Positions 16,189 to 22,676 of a stretch of 64,000 nt of DNA are shown piece after piece (positions within the stretch are counted from its first letter, which is position 1; every line of letters begins with the position of its first letter). The stretch covers positions 62,001 to 126,000 of the forward strand of contig BPGU01000002.1 of NCBI GenBank assembly GCA_026003195.1. Direction: 5' to 3'. Below the pieces are notes generated by a model. That model was not told where the DNA came from. It made no database searches and saw nothing but the letters and a program-made list of their open reading frames with translations. The stretch comes from Armatimonadota bacterium (GTDB lineage: Bacteria; Armatimonadota; HRBIN16). The translations under genes and the position numbers were made by a program.

Positions 16189-16938
16189 CTAGGGCTCAGG
16201 GTCTGGGTAACGCCCGTTCCACCAGCGGTTATCCTCATCCAGCTCGGCGGTTTTCATCCACTTGGCGTGACCGTCTACAAAGGCGATATTTGCCCCTCCA
16301 CTGTGGCGTGGGTGTAGAGGTGTGCGCACGCCCGGCGTTCCCCCTGTGCCATATCGATTCGGACCACCTCCGCTCCGGCATGGAGGGAGCAGCGGCGGAT
16401 CGATGGTATAGCCGTGATTGCCCAAACAGTCCAGATTGCGATAGTCCGGGTCTGTGGGCTCATCGTTGTCGCAGATGCGTGTACCAGAGCCCTGGCTGTC
16501 ACCGACAAGAATGGTGTGAGCAGGGGTGAGTATCTCCGCATCACTGACCGGTACGTTGGAACAGTTGCTTCGTGAGTTTCCCAAATACTGATAGTTGTAT
16601 CCGTAGGCAGTGTTTCGCCCGAACTTGAGGTGCGGTACCGATGGGCAAGAGTGGAGTTGCTGGTTGCGAACGTAAGGCACAACCTGGTCAAACCACCGGT
16701 ACTCGACACCCCCTTCCACTTTGGCGTACAGGGGGAACCCCTCGTAGTCTTGCACGTACATTGCCGTCGCCAGACCTACCTGCTTGAGGTTGCTCAGACA
16801 AGTTGTTTGCCGTGCCTTCTCGCGCGCCTGCGCGAAGACAGGAAACAGTATCGCCGCCAGTATTGCGATAATCGCGATCACGACGAGTAGCTCGATAAGC
16901 GTAAACGCGAGCCTGTTTGCATCGCGTGTGGTTTGCAT
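16189..16938 (-). CDS. Type II prepilin-like protein with C-terminal H-X9-DG motif
   Basis: A 249-residue pseudopilin-like protein. The short basic leader [11 protein letters not shown] is followed by [20 protein letters not shown], the prepilin N-methylation motif whose hydrophobic helix anchors the protein. The C-terminus has [18 protein letters not shown], the H-X9-DG motif seen in large paralogous families (DUF1559) of Planctomycetota and Armatimonadota. Four central cysteines could form disulfides. The ATG is preceded by AAAGGAGG. A strong promoter lies at 16973-17002. No pilus assembly genes are near, so it is probably one of several scattered surface or secretion pseudopilins. Confidence 0.85.
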   Translation of the reverse strand: MQTTRDANRLAFTLIELLVVIAIIAILAAILFPVFAQAREKARQTTCLSNLKQVGLATAMYVQDYEGFPLYAKVEGGVEYRWFDQVVPYVRNQQLHSCPSVPHLKFGRNTAYGYNYQYLGNSRSNCSNVPVSDAEILTPAHTILVGDSQGSGTRICDNDEPTDPDYRNLDCLGNHGYTIDPPLLPPCRSGGGPNRYGTGGTPGVRTPLHPRHSGGANIAFVDGHAKWMKTAELDEDNRWWNGRYPDPEP

Positions 16939-16972
16939 CGTGAACCTCCTTTTAGGGATGATTTACAGTGGG

Positions 16973-17002
16973 ATTATACAAAAAGATAAAATAATATTTC
17001 AA
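16973..17002 (-). promoter_or_regulatory. Promoter of the prepilin-like gene
   Basis: On the minus strand: TTGAAA (17002-16997), 18-bp spacer, perfect TATAAT (16978-16973). It sits at the edge of the AT-rich block 16973-17062, whose A/T tracts could act as an UP element. Confidence 0.65.
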
Positions 17003-17062
17003 TACTCTGAATAAAAATTTTTATGATATTTAAAAATTGATAATGAATCTTATTCTCGCTAA
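16979..17062. other. Strongly AT-rich intergenic block
   Basis: About 84 bp of mostly A and T (for example AAAAATTTTTATGATATTTA) in an otherwise GC-rich window. No coding frame. It separates the prepilin promoter from the promoter of the decayed HEPN gene. It could be promoter-enhancing DNA or the scar of an insertion. Confidence 0.5.
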
Positions 17063-17075
17063 ATAATCTGTCGCG

Positions 17076-17105
17076 TTGGACCGCAAGGGTAGGCTCGTGT
17101 ATACT
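17076..17105 (+). promoter_or_regulatory. Promoter of the decayed HEPN-MNT locus
   Basis: TTGGAC (17076-17081), 18-bp spacer, TATACT (17100-17105), placed just upstream of GGGAGG (17112-17117) and the GTG at 17125. Confidence 0.45.
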
Positions 17106-17124
17106 GAAAGCGGGAGGATATGCC

Positions 17125-17370
17125 GTGGGCGGACAGGATATTCGCTGGATACAGCGGCTCCATCACTTCTCCAAAGCTCTCGCGCAGCTCGACAGGTTTG
17201 TCGAGAAAGGCGAGCGTAATGAGTTCGAGAAGCAGGGACTCATTAAGGCATTTGAATACACCTAATGATCTGGCGTGGAACGTGCTCAAAGACTATCTGG
17301 GGTCGCAAGGCGAAACAGACTATTCACGGCAGCCGCAATGCCTTCCGTTTGGCGTTCCAGCGTGGTATCC
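17125..17370 (+). pseudogene. Decayed HEPN-type (HI0074-like) nucleotidyltransferase partner
   Basis: Reading GTG 17125 after GGGAGG gives VGGQDIRWIQRLHHFSKALA, continuing to IKAFEYT and a TAA at 17263. This is the start of an HI0074-type nucleotidyltransferase substrate-binding (HEPN) protein. The family's next residues continue one frame over from 17264: NDLAWNVLKDYLGSQGETD. The homology then shifts again at 17322: IHGSRNAFRLAFQRGI. Two single-base frameshifts therefore break the gene, and the C-terminal part with the RNase-like R-X4-6-H motif is missing. The promoter and ribosome binding site survive. It runs straight into the remnant at 17371. Confidence 0.72.
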
Positions 17371-17472
17371 CTGGCTATCCTGAGCCACATCCGCAATCCC
17401 GAGGTGCCGGAGCACATCCAGCGCGTCGGCGTAACCTTCTATGAGCGAGCAGAGGCTCACGAAGGGGAGTGA
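17371..17472 (+). pseudogene. C-terminal remnant of an MNT-type nucleotidyltransferase antitoxin
   Basis: The frame ending at TGA 17470 reads LAILSHIRNPEVPEHIQRVG then VTFYERAEAHEGE. This resembles the C-terminus of minimal nucleotidyltransferase (HI0073/MntA-like) proteins, where L-x-x-I-x-NP-x-x-x-EHI-x-x-x-G-x-x-FYER is common. The catalytic GSxAxG domain is absent. It directly abuts the decayed HEPN gene, so an internal deletion seems to have fused the two ends of a HEPN-MNT pair. Confidence 0.6.
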
Positions 17473-17480
17473 GCCTCTGC
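17449..17480. terminator. Strong hairpin between convergent units
   Basis: GCAGAGGCTCAC (17449-17460), 8-nt loop and GTGAGCCTCTGC (17469-17480): a perfect 12-bp stem. It overlaps the end of the MNT remnant and lies 9 nt past the stop of the minus-strand lipoprotein gene. There is no T-tract on either side, so termination may be factor-dependent, or the hairpin may protect the 3' end. Confidence 0.45.
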
Positions 17481-17488
17481 CCAAAGGG

Positions 17489-18553
17489 CTACAGGTCAAC
17501 CATCCACCTCCGGGAGCCGTCCGGGCGTGCGACCCGAAGACGCAATCGGGTTTGTTCTACCTGCTGGTTCTTTAGTTCCCGGAGTGTTAGGAAGGTCATC
17601 CGCTCCGAGTTGGGCGACCAGGCTACATCTACCAGGATCTCATCGCTCTGAACGCTGAGCACCCTTACCGACCGCCCGCCGGACATGGGCAACACGAAAA
17701 CCTTCTGGTAGAGAGGCAGTTCCTTCTCTTCATAGCTTGCTGCAACCATCAGGACGACCGCCTTACCGTCCGGTGAGAACTGCACCCTGACAAAGGTTTT
17801 CGCACCGCGAGGCAAGGTCGCACGCGCTAAGTCGCGCACCGACACCTGCAAGGGAAGCTTTTGCACGCTTCGGGTGTCCAGGTCGTAGGCAAAGGTGGTC
17901 ACGGTAGCGTTCGTGTCGTATCCTGTCTGCCGTGCCCAGAGTAGCCGCTTGCCGTCCGGTGATAGCCCCAAGCCTATCACATCACCGGTGGTGCTGATGC
18001 GGTACACCTTGCCTGCCTCTACCGTATACACATCTATACCTCTTTTTTCTTCCTGTGCCATGAAGGCAACCCCGTATCGGTCAGGCAACCAGTGTAGTCG
18101 GGTGTTTTGTGGGGTCACTGGACAGGCTACTTCGAGCAATCTGTCACCAGCGGGCACATCGAACCACACCAGGCACGCTTTCTCCTTATCCCATGCCACC
18201 ACCTGCCTGCCGTCATCGCTGAAGGTGTATGGTATGGAGAGATGCCCAGGCAAAGCGCGGGCGGATTTGGTGTGCAGGTCGTAGAGGAACACTGCCGAGC
18301 AGTTGCTCATCCAGTCGGTGCGTTCGTACAGGATATAACGCCCATCCGGACTCCAGAGGGCATACGCCGCACCCTTCGTGTTTGGCAGAAGCTGGCTGCC
18401 GGAACCGTCTGCGTTCACCAGCACAAGCCCTTTCTCGCCTCCGCTGACCAGCAGCGTCTTGCCGTCGGGGGAGAACTCTACGTGAATGCCACATCCCGAC
18501 AGCATGGTTACCGCCATGAGAGCCACCATTGCCCTCATTGTTCGAGCAAGCAT
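17489..18553 (-). CDS. Beta-propeller lipoprotein (TolB/WD40-like)
   Basis: A 354-residue secreted protein. The N-terminus MLARTMRAMVALMAVTMLSG ends in a lipobox (LSGC, Cys about 21). The rest is a run of SPDGK-type blade repeats: FSPDGKTLLVSGGEKG, WSPDGRYILYE, LSPDGKRLLWA, FSPDGKAVVLM and WSPNSERMTFL, typical of TolB/PD40 propellers. It probably displays a binding or scaffolding surface at a membrane; no enzymatic residues are evident. AAGGAGG lies 8 nt upstream of the ATG. It is downstream of, and in the same direction as, mqnD's operon but separated by a gap of 38 nt. Confidence 0.75.
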   Translation of the reverse strand: MLARTMRAMVALMAVTMLSGCGIHVEFSPDGKTLLVSGGEKGLVLVNADGSGSQLLPNTKGAAYALWSPDGRYILYERTDWMSNCSAVFLYDLHTKSARALPGHLSIPYTFSDDGRQVVAWDKEKACLVWFDVPAGDRLLEVACPVTPQNTRLHWLPDRYGVAFMAQEEKRGIDVYTVEAGKVYRISTTGDVIGLGLSPDGKRLLWARQTGYDTNATVTTFAYDLDTRSVQKLPLQVSVRDLARATLPRGAKTFVRVQFSPDGKAVVLMVAASYEEKELPLYQKVFVLPMSGGRSVRVLSVQSDEILVDVAWSPNSERMTFLTLRELKNQQVEQTRLRLRVARPDGSRRWMVDL

Positions 18554-18591
18554 AGTAATCGCCTCCTTGCATTGAGAAGACGAAACGCGCT

Positions 18592-19419
18592 TTACTCTAT
18601 AAACTCAACCTCCCCCACGGGAGGGATGACCCCTGCCTCTGCCCCCCTCTGGAGGAACAGCCGTATCGCCTCTTTGCCCGCCTCACCCATGTCCACCGTC
18701 CACTCGTTCACGTACATGCCCACAAAGCGGTCGGCGACATCCTGCCCGATACCGCGCCCGAAATCCAGCGCGTACTGCAGGGCATCCTGCCGGTGTTGCA
18801 GCGAGTACTCAATGCTCTGTCGTAGAATGCGGGCAATGGCTTTCTGAGTGTCCGCAGGCAGGTCCCGCCGCACCGCATTCACCCCCAGCGGCAACGGCAA
18901 CCCTGTCTGCTGTTTCCACCACGCGCCCAGGTCTGCGACGCTATGCACCCCTGCCTCGCGGTGTGTGAGCTGTCCTTCATGAATCAATAGACCCGCTAGC
19001 ACCTGCTTGTGTTGCACCGCAGGCAGAATCTGGTCGAAGGGCATCGCTATCGTGCGCGCTTCTGGCTGGAACAGCTTCAGCGCAAGATACGCGCTGGTGA
19101 GCAAACCGGGCACCGCGATGGTCACGTGGCGCAGGTGATCGAGCGACATTGGCTCTGCGCTGACGATGAGCGGTCCATAGCCGTCGCCCATACTGGCGCC
19201 GGAGGTGAGGATGGCGTATTTATCGCGCACATAGGCGTAGGCGTGCACGGAGATGGCAGTCACCTCCATCCTGCCTTCGCGCGCCCATTCGTTGAGCGTC
19301 TGGATGTCGCGCAGCACATGCTCGAAGCGCAGTCCTTCGGTGTCTATCAGCTCTTTAGCGAGCGCGTAGAACATGAAAGCGTCGTCCGCATCGGGGCTGT
19401 GGGCAAGATGGATAGTCAT
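18592..19419 (-). CDS. mqnD: MqnD-like 1,4-dihydroxy-6-naphthoate synthase
   Basis: A 275-residue protein with the periplasmic-binding-protein-like fold of MqnA/MqnD. MqnD converts cyclic dehypoxanthinyl futalosine to 1,4-dihydroxy-6-naphthoate in the futalosine route to menaquinone. The start HSPDADDAFMFYAL matches the family's SP(C/D)xxDxFxFxA signature. ISVHAYAYVRDKYAILTSGASMGDGYGPL matches the substrate loop, and GLLIHEGQLTH the core. The paralogue MqnA is similar in size, so an MqnA-like or deviating member cannot be wholly excluded. It overlaps the Uma2 gene upstream by 4 nt. Confidence 0.75.
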   Translation of the reverse strand: MTIHLAHSPDADDAFMFYALAKELIDTEGLRFEHVLRDIQTLNEWAREGRMEVTAISVHAYAYVRDKYAILTSGASMGDGYGPLIVSAEPMSLDHLRHVTIAVPGLLTSAYLALKLFQPEARTIAMPFDQILPAVQHKQVLAGLLIHEGQLTHREAGVHSVADLGAWWKQQTGLPLPLGVNAVRRDLPADTQKAIARILRQSIEYSLQHRQDALQYALDFGRGIGQDVADRFVGMYVNEWTVDMGEAGKEAIRLFLQRGAEAGVIPPVGEVEFIE

Positions 19420-20060
19420 GCCTGCAACCCCTCCAGCACCTCATGCACAGGCGGTCTTTCGTCACCGAGCAGCCACTCTGCACGCAGATGGATGTGAGGT
19501 ATCACCGCACACTCTATCGCTCCCTCGCGGAACTCCAGCTCCTCGTAGCGGTCGTCACTTTTGCGTAGCACACGCACGCGCCCGCGAGGACGATCCACCA
19601 GCCATATCTCCTGTACGCCTATCGTGCGGTAGTCCGCCTCGCGCTGGATGATATCCGAGCGGCGGTCGCTGGGGGAGATAATCTCTATCACCATGTCGGG
19701 CGCGCCCTCAATCGCTTCCTGCTGCACGATATGCACCCGTTCTGCGCTAACGAACAGTAGGTCAGGCAAGCGACCACGAAATTCACTGATGCGCACCGCC
19801 GAGCGCGAACCAAGCACAATGCCCAGATGGTGCTGTTCTGTGTGTATCGTGAGCAGGGTGAGTAACCACGCGAAGAGCCTCTCATGGTCCAACTGCACTG
19901 CCATTCTCTCTACTGCCACTCCGTCAATGAGTTCATAGTCGTCATCCTTGCCGAAGATGTCCAGATACTGCTCAAAGGTGATCGGCGCGGTATCCGCCAG
20001 CACCTCCATGCACTCCTGCAAACGCTGCAGTTTCTCGAGAGCCACTACCATTCTGTTCAC
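19416..20060 (-). CDS. Uma2 family PD-(D/E)XK nuclease-like protein (copy 1)
   Basis: A 214-residue DUF820/Uma2 protein. The restriction-endonuclease-like core shows ELIDGVAVERMA, LPDLLFVSAERV (metal-binding Asp) and APDMVIEIISPSDRRSDIIQ, where the E-x-x-S-P-S motif holds the catalytic acid. QEIWLVDRPRGRVRVLR follows. These genes occur in many copies in Cyanobacteria, Chloroflexota and Armatimonadota; the biological role is unknown. It is translationally coupled to mqnD by an ATGA overlap, a partner with no evident functional link. Confidence 0.8.
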   Translation of the reverse strand: MNRMVVALEKLQRLQECMEVLADTAPITFEQYLDIFGKDDDYELIDGVAVERMAVQLDHERLFAWLLTLLTIHTEQHHLGIVLGSRSAVRISEFRGRLPDLLFVSAERVHIVQQEAIEGAPDMVIEIISPSDRRSDIIQREADYRTIGVQEIWLVDRPRGRVRVLRKSDDRYEELEFREGAIECAVIPHIHLRAEWLLGDERPPVHEVLEGLQA

Positions 20061-20072
20061 CTCCAGCCTATT

Positions 20073-20780
20073 TTACCCCAGCAGACTGGTCACACGCCGA
20101 CGGTGTGCGCTGGGCGGCACAGCAAACGCCACCGCATACTGGCAGCCGATTTCCGCGCCACGCACCCGCGCCAGCGCCTTGTAGTATTCCACGTAGGGGA
20201 AGCGCGACACCCCGCCCCGAAACAGCTCCAGCTTCTCCGCCGCCGTCTGCCACAATGCCATATCCTCTTCGGTGACCTCCAGAAAGATTTCGGGCAGGAA
20301 GCCGTCCTGGTCTTCCCAGTTTTCGGCAAAGTAGAGACGCGGCACCCAGTGCGGCGGGTCTTTGCGCACGAAGCCCTTAATCGCCGCGTAGAAAATGGCG
20401 TGAGGGATGTTGAGGGCGCAGGCGGTGTGGTCTTTATGGATACTGCCCTGCCAGTGCGTGAGGATGGCTTGCGGGCGACAGGCGCGAATCACGTCGCAAA
20501 TCTGGAACTGCACCTCGTCGTTGACGGGCAACTCGCCGTCGCGGTAGTCCAGGAAGTAGACCTGTGCCCCATACACCGCCGCCGCCTCACGCGCTTCGGC
20601 GATTTTCTGCTTCGCATACTCTTCAGGCAGCAGGGTCGGGTGTCCCTTCTCGCCGGGTGTCAGATGCAGTATGGCTACCTTCTTGCCCTGGCGCACATGC
20701 GCCGCCAGAGCCATCCCGCAGGCGATTTCCACGTCACCGATGTGCGCCCCGATTGCCAGAATGTCTACACTCTCAGCCAT
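20073..20780 (-). CDS. PIG-L family deacetylase
   Basis: A 235-residue zinc-dependent N-deacetylase of the PIG-L/LmbE group (MshB, BshB, TmrD-like). It starts at ATG 20780 behind AAAGGAG. The zinc motif usually written AHPDD is AHIGDVE here: the histidine and second aspartate are kept, while the usual P-D changes to I-G. The third ligand lies in GSIHKDHTA. PGEKGHPT and RDGELPVNDE also fit the family. The proposed catalytic base is the first aspartate of AHPDD, which is Gly here, so activity could be altered. It follows the tandem GNAT gene directly (TGA-G-ATG), so the two form an operon. Confidence 0.75.
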   Translation of the reverse strand: MAESVDILAIGAHIGDVEIACGMALAAHVRQGKKVAILHLTPGEKGHPTLLPEEYAKQKIAEAREAAAVYGAQVYFLDYRDGELPVNDEVQFQICDVIRACRPQAILTHWQGSIHKDHTACALNIPHAIFYAAIKGFVRKDPPHWVPRLYFAENWEDQDGFLPEIFLEVTEEDMALWQTAAEKLELFRGGVSRFPYVEYYKALARVRGAEIGCQYAVAFAVPPSAHRRRVTSLLG

Positions 20781-20781
20781 C

Positions 20782-21726
20782 TCACAGCTCCTTTCGCAGC
20801 AGTGCAAAGCGTCTCGTTTCCACAAAACCAGCGGCGTTATATAGCCTCTCCGCTGTGCGGTCGTCCGACCAGAGGAAGAAGGCGTTATGCAGTCCCTGCA
20901 GGCGCATGGCTTGCAGGGTTTTGTATATCAGCACCTGCCCGATGCCCCTTCCGCGTTGCGATTGCGCAACACCGATGGGTCCGAACCGTTCGCCCTCGAA
21001 GTGACTGTAGCCCAACACCTCGCCTCTCTCGTGGGCAATCCACAGTCTGGTGGGAGTGTCTCCCTGTTCGATGCGGGCAATGGCGTCGCGCGCGAATCGC
21101 TGCCAGTCGCCGGGGAACTCCGTCCTCAGGAAACGGAAGAGCGCAGTTATCAGCTGCGGGCGGTAGTGTTCCACCGCCAGCCCCTCCTGCGCCAGAGCCT
21201 CTTCGCGTTGTTGCACCCACTCCGGCACACGCAGGTTCAGCAGGTTGCAGTCCATCGAGATAGGGCGATACACCTCCTGGTAACCATGCTTGAGGAAAAA
21301 CCGCAGTCCGCCTGCGTAGGCGTTCACATCCACGCCGGGCGTGAAGTAGTTGGGTGCATAGGGAGAGACGAGCACCTGTTTCCTCTCACGTGAGCGCAGG
21401 TAATCTTCCATCCTCTGTAGCAGTTGTGAACCGATGCCCTGCCGTTGATACCGAGGATGCACCGCCAGCAAGGTGATGTAGCCTCTGTCCCAGTCTGGAG
21501 GGGCGTCCTCCAGAGGCAGACGGCGGGCGATACTCAACCCGAAACCGACCACCTGTCCATCCGCCAGCGCAATCGGCGCACCTTCTGGCTCGAAGTTGGG
21601 GTCAATGAGTACTTTGCGCACGAAAAGGCTACGCGAAATGGGGTCGGCGTGCAGCGTTTGCTGTAGCAACTGCACCACATCGTCTAGCAGATCACCTTCC
21701 AACGGGATAATGTGTACGCTGTGCAT
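20782..21726 (-). CDS. Tandem-GNAT acetyltransferase
   Basis: A 314-residue protein with two GNAT domains. Each has an acetyl-CoA pyrophosphate loop: VHPRYQRQGIGSQLL (about residues 93-107) and VAQSQRGRGIGQVLIY (about 257-272). The layout and length recall mycothiol synthase MshD, but many tandem GNATs have other substrates. The promoter's -10 element ends only 6 nt before the ATG, and there is no ribosome binding site, so the message is probably leaderless. The PIG-L deacetylase gene follows with one base between stop and start. Confidence 0.75.
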   Translation of the reverse strand: MHSVHIIPLEGDLLDDVVQLLQQTLHADPISRSLFVRKVLIDPNFEPEGAPIALADGQVVGFGLSIARRLPLEDAPPDWDRGYITLLAVHPRYQRQGIGSQLLQRMEDYLRSRERKQVLVSPYAPNYFTPGVDVNAYAGGLRFFLKHGYQEVYRPISMDCNLLNLRVPEWVQQREEALAQEGLAVEHYRPQLITALFRFLRTEFPGDWQRFARDAIARIEQGDTPTRLWIAHERGEVLGYSHFEGERFGPIGVAQSQRGRGIGQVLIYKTLQAMRLQGLHNAFFLWSDDRTAERLYNAAGFVETRRFALLRKEL

Positions 21727-21732
21727 GGCTCT

Positions 21733-21761
21733 ATTGTATAGGCTGGGTACGGTGGAGTCAA
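21733..21761 (-). promoter_or_regulatory. Promoter of the GNAT/PIG-L operon (leaderless mRNA)
   Basis: On the minus strand: TTGACT (21761-21756), 17-bp spacer, TACAAT (21738-21733). The predicted start site falls on or next to the ATG at 21726, so little or no leader would be made. Confidence 0.6.
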
Positions 21762-21793
21762 GCTGCTGCGAGGGTATCTGAAAACATACCTCT

Positions 21794-21817
21794 GGAGGGC
21801 GAGGCTCCTGCCGAGCT
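21794..21817 (+). repeat. Dispersed 24-bp element, copy 1
   Basis: Begins GGAGGGCGAGGCTCC and ends TGCCGAGCT. Shares its core with copies at 21902-21925 (inverted), 21952-21975 and 46243-46263. All copies are intergenic. Confidence 0.6.
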
Positions 21818-21901
21818 GTCAGCCCCCCTGTAGTCCCCCCGCAGGCAGGGGGACACTTTCTCTTCCCGCGTGCGGGGAGGTCGGGTGGGGCTACATGTTT
21901 C

Positions 21902-21925
21902 GGCTCACCCGGAGGTTCGCCCTCC
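21902..21925 (-). repeat. Dispersed 24-bp element, copy 2 (inverted, diverged)
   Basis: On the minus strand it reads GGAGGGCGAACCTCC followed by GGGTGAGCC, matching copy 1 except at two central bases and the TGCC segment. Confidence 0.5.
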
Positions 21926-21951
21926 AGAACTGTTCATCGCACCATCCCCCT

Positions 21952-21975
21952 GGAGAGCGAGGCTCCCGCCAAGCC
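21952..21975 (+). repeat. Dispersed 24-bp element, copy 3
   Basis: Reads GGAGAGCGAGGCTCC followed by CGCCAAGCC. Same register and orientation as copy 1. Confidence 0.55.
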
Positions 21976-22012
21976 GTTGGGGGACGTGATGTTCGGCTCA
22001 CAGCCTGAGCGG

Positions 22013-22624
22013 TTACTGTGCTTTTGCATCGGCAGGCGGTATCAGTTCAGGAACTTCGTTTTTGATAGGCGGAAGCGACTTGAGGTACGCCAGAATCGCC
22101 TTCAGGTCGTCGTCAGTCATCTGGGCGTAGTTGTGCCAGGGCATGATGCGAGCGATGTCGCGCCCGGCGCCCCAGTGCTTGCCTGTGCGGATGGCGTTGA
22201 TGAACATCTGTTCGTCCCAGATGCCAATGCCGGTTTCCTCATCGGGGGTGAGGTTGGCTGCAAAAGCGACGCCCCACGGACCAAAGAAGGCGGTGTTGGT
22301 GCGCCACGCCAGGATCGTCCAGTTCTGGGGCGTGCCAGCTGGCGGCGTCACCTTCTCATCTTGCGGATGCCCGGAGAGGAGACGTGTCTCATCGGGTTCC
22401 GGTCCTTTCGGTCCCATCTTATGGGGGGTATGGCACTCTCCACAGCCAGCAACGGTGACCAGATACTTCCCGCGTTGTATCACATCCTCCGAGGAGGCAG
22501 CGGCGGCTGGTGCTGGTTGCTCTTTCTGTTCCGTCCTCTGCTGCGGCTGACATCCTGCTACCCAGATAGCGCACACTGTTGCCGCTGTGGTGAGCGTAAG
22601 CCCAATGAGCCTTTTTGCCGTCAT
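22013..22624 (-). CDS. Membrane-anchored cytochrome c (lipoprotein)
   Basis: A 203-residue monohaem cytochrome. ATG 22624 starts a leader ending in the lipobox WVAGC, followed by a Gln/Pro/Ala-rich linker. The haem site is AGCGECHTPH (CxxCH). MPWHNYAQMTDDDLKAILAYLKSLPP at the C-terminus provides the methionine ligand region and the terminal helix usual in this class, which serves periplasmic dehydrogenases and oxidases as electron carrier. AGGAGG is 13 nt upstream, a little far. No dehydrogenase gene is adjacent. Confidence 0.8.
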   Translation of the reverse strand: MTAKRLIGLTLTTAATVCAIWVAGCQPQQRTEQKEQPAPAAAASSEDVIQRGKYLVTVAGCGECHTPHKMGPKGPEPDETRLLSGHPQDEKVTPPAGTPQNWTILAWRTNTAFFGPWGVAFAANLTPDEETGIGIWDEQMFINAIRTGKHWGAGRDIARIMPWHNYAQMTDDDLKAILAYLKSLPPIKNEVPELIPPADAKAQ

Positions 22625-22676
22625 GCTGACTTCAAAACCTCCTGTGGTTAGATGTTTAGCTGTACGAACTCTGGTG

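Larger units (their letters stand above)
21727..22012. other. Repeat-bearing intergenic region
   Basis: Between the GNAT gene's promoter and the cytochrome gene's stop are three copies of a dispersed GC-rich element (21794-21817, 21902-21925 inverted, 21952-21975) with CCC/GGG-rich DNA in between. No coding frame was seen. Confidence 0.6.

Noticed and set aside
17449-17480. Considered as an attachment site or IS terminal repeat
   Set aside because: It is a single hairpin with no flanking duplication or transposase; terminator or 3'-end stabiliser is simpler.
19416-20060. Treating the Uma2 genes as transposase remnants
   Set aside because: Both copies are full length with intact nuclease motifs, and no terminal repeats flank them.
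19884-21263. 459-aa plus-strand open frame
   Set aside because: Antisense to the PIG-L and GNAT genes; His/Arg-rich composition typical of shadow frames in GC-rich DNA.
20073-21726. Outright naming as mshB/mshD
   Set aside because: Architecture alone is shared by many unrelated GNAT and PIG-L proteins, no mshA or mshC is in the window, and the AHPDD motif is altered.
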